64,000 nucleotides of DNA from Trichomonas vaginalis G3. Lineage: Eukaryota; Parabasalia; Trichomonadida; Trichomonadidae. Location: assembly GCF_026262505.1 (NCBI RefSeq), contig NC_067204.1, positions 1,521,797 through 1,585,796 of the forward strand. The letters run 5' to 3'. Numbering within the stretch: position 1 is the first letter of the stretch; every line of letters starts with the position of its first letter. The translations under genes and the position numbers were made by a program. Positions 8,393 through 20,554 of the stretch are shown here, piece after piece. The notes beneath the pieces are model-generated. The model was not told the DNA's origin. It saw only the letters and a program-made list of their open reading frames with translations, and did not search any database.

Positions 8393-10758
8393 TTATTCAT
8401 AAGGATTCTCGAAATAAGTATTTGATTGTTCTTGCTTTGGATTATATGCTGGTGCTTTATATTCATTAGGATATGGATTGCTGTTCGTTTCTTCTAAAGG
8501 TAAATCTTTTTCGGTTTTATCAACAAGGCTTTGATTAATTGGATTTTCAGCTCTGAATTTTCTGTGTCTATAACATAAGTAAGCAGCGACAGCAATGAGA
8601 CCTGCTCCAACTGCTGCTCCAATAATAATTTCCAAAACAGCACCTTCACTTAGTCCTTCATCACTATTGTAATAAACAGAAATTCATCAAAAGTGACAGC
8701 TCTCAATTTTTTGACATTTGTAAATTCTAAATTGAATGAGAAAAATGAAATAATACTAAGCATAATACAATATTCTAGATTTAATTATAATTAGGAAAAA
8801 GTTAGTTTTGAGAGTACTTTTCATAGGCATATAGAATGAAATCTTCTGAAAAATAATATCACATAAACTCATATTATTTTCTAATATATAACTATTTTAT
8901 ATAAAAATCAAATTCAATGATCTTAAAAGCGAAGGATAAACCTCAAAATTTACGAATATAATGAGTGGGAATATAATGCTTATCTATCATAAAACCATAT
9001 GAAATATCAATTTTTGCTTTACGCCTAATTTTTGACGACAATTAGCAAAAAATGTTAAATGTTAACACTCAGTCCATTTGAATATGAAAAATAAAATTGA
9101 CTTTGATTAAATGTTTTTATTTATCATGCAATTCTTCTTGCGACCAAAGATTTGAATAAAATTTCAAAAAATAAGATAGCTGAAAAAATAATATACGGTA
9201 GTGTTTACTAATAGATGAATAGTATATAAATTCTATTAAAATGGATTTCATCCAAAAAAATATATAAAATTTGATCATAAATAAAATCGTTTTAAATTAC
9301 TTCTTCATTTAAATTATAACAATTATTTTTGGTTTTATATTTTTTTGGATCAAATCCATTTTAATAGAATTTATATACTATTCATCTATTAGTAAACACT
9401 ACCGTATATTATTTTTTCAGCTATCTTATTTTTTGAAATTTTATTCAAATCTTTGGTCGCAAGAAGAATTGCATGATAAATAAAAACATTTAATCAAAGT
9501 CAATTTTATTTTTCATATTCAAATGGACTGAGTGTTAACATTTAACATTTTTTGCTAATTGTCGTCAAAAATTAGGCGTAAAGCAAAAATTGATATTTCA
9601 TATGGTTTTATGATAGATAAGCATTATATTCCCACTCATTATATTCGTAAATTTTGAGGTTTATCCTTCGCTTTTAAGATCATTGAATTTGATTTTTATA
9701 TAAAATAGTTATATATTAGAAAATAATATGAGTTTATGTGATATTATTTTCAGAAGATTTTGTGTTCTTCTTCAAAATTTTATTTTTTTATTAAAAAGAA
9801 TCTTTACAAAATATACATTTACTTTAATTAATATTTAAAAACGTGCTCTATCAAAAGTTCCAAAAATTCAATATTTTAGCTTTTCTGAGGTGTCACTTTT
9901 GATGAATTTCTGTTTACAACACTATCATCATCAGAATAATTATGATCATCTGATTTTTGTTCAACTGGTTCTGATGAATTTATTTCATGATACGAATTAT
10001 CAAAAATGATAAGAGATCTATGAGTTGAATTATTTCCTTTGATTAAATATGATGTATTATATTTGTCGCCAGCATGATAAAAAAATAAGTAATCGTGTTT
10101 AGAATTAGTTATTGTTAGAAAAGGTTTTTCAACAATAATATTAGCTCTATTTATTTTTCCATAGACATCATAAATATCACCATCTTCGAAATGAACTGTT
10201 CCATTTGTGAAAGCAGTAACAACACATGTATGAGCTGTGTCCTGAGAAGTGAATTTGTAATTAGACCTTACATTTGTGATAATCGAAGTGCAATCATAAT
10301 AATTCAAATTAAAAAACAACAAAATTACATGGAATAGGTTCGTCACTGGAGGATTCTAATGTAATTGTACCTGTGTGAGCGAAATAAATTGCTGAATATT
10401 GTGTATTTCCAAGAATTTCTAAAGATACTTCTGAAGTTCTTGCTTCTCCGGAAATGTTGCGATAATCAGTAAATACTACGTATTGTTCCTTATAAAAATT
10501 AAGTTTTGTTTGATTTCTGCCAATTAATAACTTTTGAATTCCGAATATTTTGTATTTTGGCTGGGATCCAAAAGAAATTGATTGGTTGCAAAGATATTCG
10601 AGCTTGTCCTTATCATAAGCACTGTATGTATCATAAGAAAAACTTTGTGAAATTTTGATTGTTGCAACTGTATTCGGAGATTTACTTCTGAACAAAATGT
10701 ATAATGTCGGTGAGAAATAAAGGAAACAATAAGAATTACCGAAAAAGTGACAAAACAT
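8393..10758 (-). pseudogene. C-terminal part of split surface gene, interrupted by F (unit 2)
   Basis: Copy of 3294-4400 interrupted by element F at 8667-9919, in the acidic stretch just before the membrane segment, so the ectodomain and the membrane/tail portions lie on opposite sides of F. An extra A near 10310 also breaks the ectodomain frame in this copy only. Its N-terminal partner is at 12695-13287. Confidence 0.6.
8667..9919. mobile_element. Foldback element F, copy 1 (1253 bp)
   Basis: Inserted in the surface gene with a 5-6 bp target duplication (CACTA(T), at 8662 and 9920), clear from comparison with units lacking it. The outer inverted ends (TTGTAA...ACAGAAATTCATC, then AAAAGTGACA) are about 35 bp. 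Inside, two arms of about 430 bp (8839-9268 and 9332-9759) form a nearly perfect palindrome around a ~63-bp loop. No coding frame of note. The element is non-autonomous. Confidence 0.85.
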
Positions 10759-11029
10759 CAAAAACAGGGAGGGGGTCTCAATTTTTATTACTTATATTAT
10801 TTTACAATATTTATATAAATACTCTTTATAATATATTTTACTATAAAATTATACCTCAAATTCAAATATTTATAATATTATTTACATAATTATCTCAAAA
10901 TTATATTTTTATATATTATTTTTCATATGTATAAATCATATAATCTATATCTATGCAAATCTCATCTAAAATTTTTTGAAGCAAACCGCTACCATTTTAT
11001 AATGGTCCATCTTAAATTCATCATAAATT

Positions 11030-12014
11030 CTGGTACATGTTAGTACCAGAGTCTTCAAATCTCAAACACTCTGGTACCAACATGTACCAGACGCGAGTTT
11101 CCAATGCCCTCGTACGATTTTCTATTAAGATCTTCTTGAATGAGAAGGTCTTCATAGAAACTCGTACGAGGGCTTCTCTTTTAAATACTCTGGTACCTGC
11201 TGGTATCGGAGTCGACTTTACAGCCCTTTCCCCAATTTTGAAGCTGGGGAAAGTTTTCAAGCAATGAAAGGGAAGCTCTCGCTATGAGGTGAAAATCTAG
11301 AATTTTTACCTCATAGCGAGTAATCCTTTGTTAATTGCTTGAAAACTTTCTTCAAATTATCAAAATTTCGAGGAAAGTTTCCTTGCTTCAAAGTAGAGAT
11401 GGAGCCCTTTGAGCCACTGCATATAGGTCAGTGACTCAAAATACTCCATCTCTACTAGAAATCGCCAAAATTTGGGTCGCAATCTTTGAAATGCGACGCA
11501 AGTTTGGGCAATTTCGCGAGGGACTTGCTCCATTTGGTGCATAGATTCACACTCTATGCACCAGATGGAACAATTCTTTCGCTGACAGCGGGAAACTTTG
11601 TCTGAATAGTTTAACATTCAGACAAAGTTTCCCGCTGTCAGAGAGGGAATGGAAGGGTAAGAGGTATATATTCATAATGTATACCTCTTACTCTTCCATT
11701 CCCTCAAGAAAGTTCAAAAACTTGGGTGCAATCAGTTCTGATTGCACCCAAGTTTTTGAACTTTATATAGGGAATTGTTGGCTATGTTGTACTGATCATG
11801 AATCAGTACATCATAGCCAACAATTCCTTCGCAAACAGTGGGAAACTTTGTCTGAATAGTTTAACATTCAGACAAAGTTTCCCGCTGTCAGGGAGGGAAT
11901 TAGAGGGTGGGAGATATATAGATAGACTATAAATCTCTCACCCTTTAATTCCCTCAAGAAAGTTCAAAAACTTGGGTGCAATCAGAACTGATTGCACCAA
12001 AGTTTTTGAATTTT
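11030..12014. repeat. Hairpin array, unit 3
   Basis: All 14 stems present, as in unit 2. Confidence 0.9.
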
Positions 12015-12033
12015 GTATAAGGAATTGTTGGCT

Positions 12034-12582
12034 ATGATGTGGATAGCCGCTGCCAGACCAAATGAATTAACCGTTGTGAATAACGTTTCTGAATCTTTAT
12101 TTAAAAAGATAAAATATCACGATTTTGGCTGCGTTAAAAATCAAAGAATTGATGTTTTTGTCAAAAATCTTTTAGAAGAAGTTGCACCCAATTACTTTTA
12201 TCGTATTAAAAACGATTTACTTCAAACAGGTTTTATTCCTTCAATTAGAATTCGCGAGCCTCGATTGACAGATTATAAAACAAAATTGAAAAGAGAAGTT
12301 CAATCACGTTTATACCAAGTATTAAATTTTGTTCAGAATCAAGAAGCCAATTTGAATCCATTAAGATTTTTATTGGAAAATGCTGAAGAAAAACTTTCTC
12401 AAATAAATGAGAAGATACAAAATTCAATTACATATTTAAGATCGTTTGAAATTCCAAATGAATTGTTAGATACGTATATGTTAGAAATTAATGAATTTTG
12501 TTATAATTCTCCAGATTATATTTTAGAACATTTCGAAGAATTTTTGGAGGATTTCAAAGAAAAGAATAATTTAATAGACTAA
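12034..12582 (+). CDS. Element E ORF, 182 aa (unit 3)
   Basis: Same unknown protein as at 577-1125, frame intact. Confidence 0.5.
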   Translation: MMWIAAARPNELTVVNNVSESLFKKIKYHDFGCVKNQRIDVFVKNLLEEVAPNYFYRIKNDLLQTGFIPSIRIREPRLTDYKTKLKREVQSRLYQVLNFVQNQEANLNPLRFLLENAEEKLSQINEKIQNSITYLRSFEIPNELLDTYMLEINEFCYNSPDYILEHFEEFLEDFKEKNNLID

Positions 12583-12694
12583 AAAATTTATTATTTTTAT
12601 TTATTGTGAATTTTAAATTGTCACTTTTTAACTGTTACTCCCTATTGAAAGTGTCACTTTTTGGGTGTCACTTTTTCGGAAATTCTTATATACT

Positions 12695-13287
12695 CTAAGA
12701 AAAACTTTGTGAAATTTTGATTGTTGCAACTGTATTCGGAGATTTACTTCTGAACAAAATGTATAATGTCGGTGAGAAATAAAGATGGTCTGTTGTGTAA
12801 TTTATAACTTTGTATTGAAATGTTGGTTGATAATAAGAATAATTAAAATCGTAATCATCCGAAGATGTGCTTATGTTCAATCTAACATCTGTTGGATCTA
12901 AGTAAACTGAGCAGTAATTCTTATTGATTTCATATTTTTATTTGAATAATTGAAAGCTAGATCGTTCGATTCGGATAGAAATTCTATGGAATCGCAGTAA
13001 TTTGGAAAAGAAACTACACAAAATCTTACTTTATAATTATAATACGTGTTTGTTGATTTAAAATTAAAAGTTGGCTCTGTGATTTTCCATATTTTGCTTG
13101 TGCATGATTCATAGTTAATACGCAAGTAATCGCTCATATATGTATCTTGTAGAATAAAATAATAACTAAATGATTTGTTATCTGCAAATGAAAAAGTAAT
13201 ATCTTGACCATATGAACCAATGTCAATTAAATAATCTCCTGTTCTGTTAATTATACCATTGGTGATTGTATAGTAAAACCAGGACAT
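12695..13287 (-). pseudogene. N-terminal part of split surface gene (unit 3)
   Basis: As 1238-1831, but one T is lost in a homopolymer near 12937, which shifts the frame in this copy (SNKKYEIN region). Partner of 8393-10758. Confidence 0.6.
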
Positions 13288-13783
13288 TCACAATGATTTT
13301 AATTTGAAAGCGGATCTATTCAGAATGAATTTTGAATATTTTACACAGTCAGATTGTCAAATCATTTTAGTTTATTGGATAATCCTTTTAATGTATTATT
13401 TTTAAAATTTTAAAAATAAAATAAAAGTGGATCCAAAATTTTTGTATCAGAATGGGTCAATATTTCATGAATCAGTCCTCAAGAACAAAAATGAAGAAGG
13501 TCGTAATTGCCTTATGCATCTAAGCTACTATCCAAAAAAGAGAAATTGGATTAGAAAAGGATTATGAGTGATTGAAATTAATACGTGTGCGAATAACCAT
13601 GGATTTGTAAAAATTAATGCTTCAGAAATACAACATTTTGCTATTGAGAATTCCTTGTAAAGTCCAAATCTCAAAATACATAATTTTATATAGTTTGTTT
13701 GATGTTGAAACTATATTACCACCAAGAAGAGACAATATTATCTTAGTAAACATGTTTCAATTAATTTGATGTTCTTGGATATA

Positions 13784-14194
13784 AACTGCGAGTCAAAAGG
13801 CGTACCTACCTTCAACTTTTTGAGAGAAGTCATACAATTAATTATATGAGTTTCTCTCAAAAAGTCGATTTCTGCCAGGTACACCTTTTGGACCGCACAA
13901 GCTATTTGCTCTAATTCGATATAACAACAAAGGATCATAAAACAGATATAAATATAGGATGAACTGATACGATTTTTTCGGGTCTAACTTCAAAATTTAA
14001 GATTTCGAAATTTAATACAAGCTTCAAACCAGAAATTTAAGCATAAATAGAAGTTGATTTGCTACCTATTGCACGTGAAGCTTATTTGAGCTCTAATATT
14101 TAATAATTTTCTCTCGCTCTCAGTGAAGGCACCGTTAGCATTAGAAATGTAAACTATTCAAAAATTGATAGGTCCGCCTTTTGATTCGCAGTTT
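13784..14194. mobile_element. MITE-like element G, unit 3
   Basis: Copy of 2330-2739 with TA flanks. Confidence 0.5.
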
Positions 14195-14274
14195 AAAGCA
14201 TAAATTTTGTCAATTAAATTTTAATTACAGAATAAAAAGAAAAGTCAATAAAAGCATATGAAAGCTGACACGAA

Positions 14275-14538
14275 TTATTCATAAGGATTATCGAATAATG
14301 ATTTCGATTTTTGTGAATAATTTGGTATTTCTTTTGTTTCGATTAAATATGGATTTATTTGAACCTCTTCTAAAGGTAATGGTTCGGATTTATTAGATAC
14401 TTCTTCTAATAGACAACTTCTATTATCAATGAAATGTTCATGAATTATTGATTGTGTTTCCTCTCTTTTTTCTTTTTTTTTAAGACATAAAAGAGGAATT
14501 GCAATGCTTGATGGTAATGATAGTCTTATTGTTATCAA
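14275..14538 (-). pseudogene. Tail-only relic, open for 87 codons (unit 3)
   Basis: Starts MITIRLSLPSSIAIPLLCL and ends SLFDNPYE. The hydrophobic start resembles the end of a membrane segment followed by basic KKKEKR and a tail with PLEEVQINPY. It probably lost its extracellular region. Confidence 0.5.
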
Positions 14539-14748
14539 TTAAAATTATCTCCCATCCTATATAATAAAATTTGATTCAATATTACTAAATACTTTATGTT
14601 TCTTAATAATTGAGATGCCTAAAATGTTGATAATGTTGTTATAAACTTATTTTCACACGCTCAATCTTATGGGAGTAATAAGAATTGTAATAAAAAAAAC
14701 ATTATAAATCTTTAAAGATTCGTTCATAAACAATATATAAAAAAATAG

Positions 14749-15855
14749 TTATTCATAAGGATTCTCGAAATAAGTATTTGATTGTTCTTGCTTTGGATTA
14801 TATGCTGGTGCTTTATATTCATTAGGATATGGATTGCTGTTCGTTTCTTCTAAAGGTAAATCTTTTTCGGTTTTATCAACAAGGCTTTGATTAATTGGAT
14901 TTTCAGCTCTGAATTTTCTGTGTCTATAACATAAGTAAGCAGCGACAGCAATGAGACCTGCTCCAACTGCTGCTCCAATAATAATTTCCAAAACAGCACC
15001 TTCACTTAGTCCTTCATCACTATCATCATCAGAATAATTATGATCATCTGATTTTTGTTCAACTGGTTCTGATGAATTTATTTCATGATACGAATTATCA
15101 AAAATGATAAGAGATCTATGAGTTGAATTATTTCCTTTGATTAAATATGATGTATTATATTTGTCGCCAGCATGATAAAAAAATAAGTAATCGTGTTTAG
15201 AATTAGTTATTGTTAGAAAAGGTTTTTCAACAATAATATTAGCTCTATTTATTTTTCCATAGACATCATAAATATCACCATCTTCGAAATGAACTGTTCC
15301 ATTTGTGAAAGCAGTAACAACACATGTATGAGCTGTGTCCTGAGAAGTGAATTTGTAATTAGACCTTACATTTGTGATAATCGAAGTGCAATCATAATAA
15401 TTCAAATTAAAAACAACAAAATTACATGGAATAGGTTCGTCACTGGAGGATTCTAATGTAATTGTACCTGTGTGAGCGAAATAAATTGCTGAATATTGTG
15501 TATTTCCAAGAATTTCTAAAGATACTTCTGAAGTTCTTGCTTCTCCGGAAATGTTGCGATAATCAGTAAATACTACGTATTGTTCCTTATAAAAATTAAG
15601 TTTTGTTTGATTTCTGCCAATTAATAACTTTTGAATTCCGAATATTTTGTATTTTGGCTGGGATCCAAAAGAAATTGATTGGTTGCAAAGATATTCGAGC
15701 TTGTCCTTATCATAAGCACTGTATGTATCATAAGAAAAACTTTGTGAAATTTTGATTGTTGCAACTGTATTCGGAGATTTACTTCTGAACAAAATGTATA
15801 ATGTCGGTGAGAAATAAAGGAAACAATAAGAATTACCGAAAAAGTGACAAAACAT
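14749..15855 (-). CDS. C-terminal part of split surface protein (unit 3)
   Basis: Identical in layout to 3294-4400. Its N-terminal partner (17792-18017) is cut by the assembly gap. Confidence 0.6.
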   Translation of the reverse strand: MFCHFFGNSYCFLYFSPTLYILFRSKSPNTVATIKISQSFSYDTYSAYDKDKLEYLCNQSISFGSQPKYKIFGIQKLLIGRNQTKLNFYKEQYVVFTDYRNISGEARTSEVSLEILGNTQYSAIYFAHTGTITLESSSDEPIPCNFVVFNLNYYDCTSIITNVRSNYKFTSQDTAHTCVVTAFTNGTVHFEDGDIYDVYGKINRANIIVEKPFLTITNSKHDYLFFYHAGDKYNTSYLIKGNNSTHRSLIIFDNSYHEINSSEPVEQKSDDHNYSDDDSDEGLSEGAVLEIIIGAAVGAGLIAVAAYLCYRHRKFRAENPINQSLVDKTEKDLPLEETNSNPYPNEYKAPAYNPKQEQSNTYFENPYE

Positions 15856-16126
15856 CAAAAACAGGGAGGGGGTCTCAATTTTTATTACTTATATTATTTT
15901 ACAATATTTATATAAATACTCTTTATAATATATTTTACTATAAAATTATACCTCAAATTCAAATATTTATAATATTATTTACATAATTATCTCAAAATTA
16001 TATTTTTATATATTATTTTTCATATGTATAAATCATATAATCTATATCTATGCAAATCTCATCTAAAATTTTTTGAAGCAAACCGCTACCATTTTATAAT
16101 GGTCCATCTTAAATTCATCATAAATT

Positions 16127-17111
16127 CTGGTACATGTTAGTACCAGAGTCTTCAAATCTCAAACACTCTGGTACCAACATGTACCAGACGCGAGTTTCCA
16201 ATGCCCTCGTACGATTTTCTATTAAGATCTTCTTGAATGAGAAGGTCTTCATAGAAACTCGTACGAGGGCTTCTCTTTTAAATACTCTGGTACCTGCTGG
16301 TATCGGAGTCGACTTTACAGCCCTTTCCCCAATTTTGAAGCTGGGGAAAGTTTTCAAGCAATGAAAGGGAAGCTCTCGCTATGAGGTGAAAATCTAGAAT
16401 TTTTACCTCATAGCGAGTAATCCTTTGTTAATTGCTTGAAAACTTTCTTCAAATTATCAAAATTTCGAGGAAAGTTTCCTTGCTTCAAAGTAGAGATGGA
16501 GCCCTTTGAGCCACTGCATATAGGTCAGTGACTCAAAATACTCCATCTCTACTAGAAATCGCCAAAATTTGGGTCGCAATCTTTGAAATGCGACGCAAGT
16601 TTGGGCAATTTCGCGAGGGACTTGCTCCATTTGGTGCATAGATTCACACTCTATGCACCAGATGGAACAATTCTTTCGCTGACAGCGGGAAACTTTGTCT
16701 GAATAGTTTAACATTCAGACAAAGTTTCCCGCTGTCAGAGAGGGAATGGAAGGGTAAGAGGTATATATTCATAATGTATACCTCTTACTCTTCCATTCCC
16801 TCAAGAAAGTTCAAAAACTTGGGTGCAATCAGTTCTGATTGCACCCAAGTTTTTGAACTTTATATAGGGAATTGTTGGCTATGTTGTACTGATCATGAAT
16901 CAGTACATCATAGCCAACAATTCCTTCGCAAACAGTGGGAAACTTTGTCTGAATAGTTTAACATTCAGACAAAGTTTCCCGCTGTCAGGGAGGGAATTAG
17001 AGGGTGGGAGATATATAGATAGACTATAAATCTCTCACCCTTTAATTCCCTCAAGAAAGTTCAAAAACTTGGGTGCAATCAGAACTGATTGCACCAAAGT
17101 TTTTGAATTTT
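16127..17111. repeat. Hairpin array, unit 4
   Basis: All 14 stems present. Confidence 0.9.
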
Positions 17112-17130
17112 GTATAAGGAATTGTTGGCT

Positions 17131-17679
17131 ATGATGTGGATAGCCGCTGCCAGACCAAATGAATTAACCGTTGTGAATAACGTTTCTGAATCTTTATTTA
17201 AAAAGATAAAATATCACGATTTTGGCTGCGTTAAAAATCAAAGAATTGATGTTTTTGTCAAAAATCTTTTAGAAGAAGTTGCACCCAATTACTTTTATCG
17301 TATTAAAAACGATTTACTTCAAACAGGTTTTATTCCTTCAATTAGAATTCGCGAGCCTCGATTGACAGATTATAAAACAAAATTGAAAAGAGAAGTTCAA
17401 TCACGTTTATACCAAGTATTAAATTTTGTTCAGAATCAAGAAGCCAATTTGAATCCATTAAGATTTTTATTGGAAAATGCTGAAGAAAAACTTTCTCAAA
17501 TAAATGAGAAGATACAAAATTCAATTACATATTTAAGATCGTTTGAAATTCCAAATGAATTGTTAGATACGTATATGTTAGAAATTAATGAATTTTGTTA
17601 TAATTCTCCAGATTATATTTTAGAACATTTCGAAGAATTTTTGGAGGATTTCAAAGAAAAGAATAATTTAATAGACTAA
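17131..17679 (+). CDS. Element E ORF, 182 aa (unit 4)
   Basis: Same unknown protein as at 577-1125, frame intact. Confidence 0.5.
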   Translation: MMWIAAARPNELTVVNNVSESLFKKIKYHDFGCVKNQRIDVFVKNLLEEVAPNYFYRIKNDLLQTGFIPSIRIREPRLTDYKTKLKREVQSRLYQVLNFVQNQEANLNPLRFLLENAEEKLSQINEKIQNSITYLRSFEIPNELLDTYMLEINEFCYNSPDYILEHFEEFLEDFKEKNNLID

Positions 17680-17791
17680 AAAATTTATTATTTTTATTTA
17701 TTGTGAATTTTAAATTGTCACTTTTTAACTGTTACTCCCTATTGAAAGTGTCACTTTTTGGGTGTCACTTTTTCGGAAATTCTTATATACT

Positions 17792-18017
17792 CTAAGAAAA
17801 ACTTTGTGAAATTTTGATTGTTGCAACTGTATTCGGAGATTTACTTCTGAACAAAATGTATAATGTCGGTGAGAAATAAAGATGGTCTGTTGTGTAATTT
17901 ATAACTTTGTATTGAAATGTTGGTTGATAATAAGAATAATTAAAATCGTAATCATCCGAAGATGTGCTTATGTTCAATCTAACATCTGTTGGATCTAAGT
18001 AAGTAAACTGAGCAGTA
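17792..18017 (-). pseudogene. N-terminal part of split surface gene, cut by gap (unit 4)
   Basis: Only the 3' end of the N-terminal part survives before the N run. An extra AGTA just before the gap suggests poor read quality here. Confidence 0.5.
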
Positions 18018-18117
18018 NNNNNNNNNNNNNNNNNNNNNNNNNNNNNNNNNNNNNNNNNNNNNNNNNNNNNNNNNNNNNNNNNNNNNNNNNNNNNNNNNNN
18101 NNNNNNNNNNNNNNNNN
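18018..18117. other. Assembly gap (100 N)
   Basis: A run of exactly 100 N, a usual placeholder for an unknown gap. By comparison with other units, about 2.3 kb (or about 3.6 kb if F is present) is missing: the rest of the N-terminal part, G, the tail relic and most of a C-terminal part. Single-base indels cluster just right of the gap. Confidence 0.95.
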
Positions 18118-18619
18118 ATTTGTAATTAGACCTTACATTTGTGATAATCGAAGTGCAATCATAATAATTCAAATTAAAAACAACAAAATTACATGGAATA
18201 GGTTCGTCACTGGAGGATTCTATGTAATTGTACCTGGTGAGCGAAATAAATTGCTGAATATTGTGTATTTCAAGAATTTCTAAAGATACTTCTGAAGTTC
18301 TTGCTTCTCCGGAAATGTTGCGATAATCAGTAAATACTACGTATTGTTCCTTATAAAAATTAAGTTTTGTTTGATTTCTGCCAATTAATAACTTTTGAAT
18401 TCCGAATATTTTGTATTTTGGCTGGGATCCAAAAGAAATTGATTGGTTGCAAAGATATTCGAGCTTGTCCTTATCATAAGCACTGTATGTATCATAAGAA
18501 AAACTTTGTGAAATTTTGATTGTTGCAACTGTATTCGGAGATTTACTTCTGAACAAAATGTATAATGTCGGTGAGAAATAAAGGAAACAATAAGAATTAC
18601 CGAAAAAGTGACAAAACAT
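18118..18619 (-). pseudogene. C-terminal part of split surface gene, cut by gap (unit 4)
   Basis: Only the E-proximal third remains (from MFCHFF to about NVRSNYK), with several small indels near the gap that are probably sequencing errors. Partner of 20555-21148. Confidence 0.5.
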
Positions 18620-18889
18620 CAAAAACAGGGAGGGGGTCTCAATTTTTATTACTTATATTATTTTACAATATTTATATAAATACTCTTTATAATATATTTT
18701 ACTATAAATTATACCTCAAATTCAAATATTTATAATATTATTTACATAATTATCTCAAAATTATATTTTTATATATTATTTTTCATATGTATAAATCATA
18801 TAATCTATATCTATGCAAATCTCATCTAAAATTTTTTGAAGCAAACCGCTACCATTTTATAATGGTCCATCTTAAATTCATCATAAATT

Positions 18890-19874
18890 CTGGTACATGT
18901 TAGTACCAGAGTCTTCAAATCTCAAACACTCTGGTACCAACATGTACCAGACGCGAGTTTCCAATGCCCTCGTACGATTTTCTATTAAGATCTTCTTGAA
19001 TGAGAAGGTCTTCATAGAAACTCGTACGAGGGCTTCTCTTTTAAATACTCTGGTACCTGCTGGTATCGGAGTCGACTTTACAGCCCTTTCCCCAATTTTG
19101 AAGCTGGGGAAAGTTTTCAAGCAATGAAAGGGAAGCTCTCGCTATGAGGTGAAAATCTAGAATTTTTACCTCATAGCGAGTAATCCTTTGTTAATTGCTT
19201 GAAAACTTTCTTCAAATTATCAAAATTTCGAGGAAAGTTTCCTTGCTTCAAAGTAGAGATGGAGCCCTTTGAGCCACTGCATATAGGTCAGTGACTCAAA
19301 ATACTCCATCTCTACTAGAAATCGCCAAAATTTGGGTCGCAATCTTTGAAATGCGACGCAAGTTTGGGCAATTTCGCGAGGGACTTGCTCCATTTGGTGC
19401 ATAGATTCACACTCTATGCACCAGATGGAACAATTCTTTCGCTGACAGCGGGAAACTTTGTCTGAATAGTTTAACATTCAGACAAAGTTTCCCGCTGTCA
19501 GAGAGGGAATGGAAGGGTAAGAGGTATATATTCATAATGTATACCTCTTACTCTTCCATTCCCTCAAGAAAGTTCAAAAACTTGGGTGCAATCAGTTCTG
19601 ATTGCACCCAAGTTTTTGAACTTTATATAGGGAATTGTTGGCTATGTTGTACTGATCATGAATCAGTACATCATAGCCAACAATTCCTTCGCAAACAGTG
19701 GGAAACTTTGTCTGAATAGTTTAACATTCAGACAAAGTTTCCCGCTGTCAGGGAGGGAATTAGAGGGTGGGAGATATATAGATAGACTATAAATCTCTCA
19801 CCCTTTAATTCCCTCAAGAAAGTTCAAAAACTTGGGTGCAATCAGAACTGATTGCACCAAAGTTTTTGAATTTT
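18890..19874. repeat. Hairpin array, unit 5
   Basis: All 14 stems present. Confidence 0.9.
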
Positions 19875-19893
19875 GTATAAGGAATTGTTGGCT

Positions 19894-20442
19894 ATGATGT
19901 GGATAGCCGCTGCCAGACCAAATGAATTAACCGTTGTGAATAACGTTTCTGAATCTTTATTTAAAAAGATAAAATATCACGATTTTGGCTGCGTTAAAAA
20001 TCAAAGAATTGATGTTTTTGTCAAAAATCTTTTAGAAGAAGTTGCACCCAATTACTTTTATCGTATTAAAAACGATTTACTTCAAACAGGTTTTATTCCT
20101 TCAATTAGAATTCGCGAGCCTCGATTGACAGATTATAAAACAAAATTGAAAAGAGAAGTTCAATCACGTTTATACCAAGTATTAAATTTTGTTCAGAATC
20201 AAGAAGCCAATTTGAATCCATTAAGATTTTTATTGGAAAATGCTGAAGAAAAACTTTCTCAAATAAATGAGAAGATACAAAATTCAATTACATATTTAAG
20301 ATCGTTTGAAATTCCAAATGAATTGTTAGATACGTATATGTTAGAAATTAATGAATTTTGTTATAATTCTCCAGATTATATTTTAGAACATTTCGAAGAA
20401 TTTTTGGAGGATTTCAAAGAAAAGAATAATTTAATAGACTAA
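19894..20442 (+). CDS. Element E ORF, 182 aa (unit 5)
   Basis: Same unknown protein as at 577-1125, frame intact. Confidence 0.5.
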   Translation: MMWIAAARPNELTVVNNVSESLFKKIKYHDFGCVKNQRIDVFVKNLLEEVAPNYFYRIKNDLLQTGFIPSIRIREPRLTDYKTKLKREVQSRLYQVLNFVQNQEANLNPLRFLLENAEEKLSQINEKIQNSITYLRSFEIPNELLDTYMLEINEFCYNSPDYILEHFEEFLEDFKEKNNLID

Positions 20443-20554
20443 AAAATTTATTATTTTTATTTATTGTGAATTTTAAATTGTCACTTTTTAACTGTTACTC
20501 CCTATTGAAAGTGTCACTTTTTGGGTGTCACTTTTTCGGAAATTCTTATATACT

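Larger units (their letters stand above)
10723..12695. mobile_element. Element E, unit 3
   Basis: Copy of 4365-6337. Confidence 0.7.
15820..17792. mobile_element. Element E, unit 4
   Basis: Copy of 4365-6337. Confidence 0.7.

Noticed and set aside
8393-8635. 80-codon ORF MEIIIGAAVG... in F-containing units
   Set aside because: It is just the membrane/tail end of the interrupted surface gene, opened at a non-ATG codon.
17792-18622. Apparent 276-codon frame through the N run
   Set aside because: It joins an N-terminal part on one side of the assembly gap to a C-terminal part on the other; the frame across N is meaningless.
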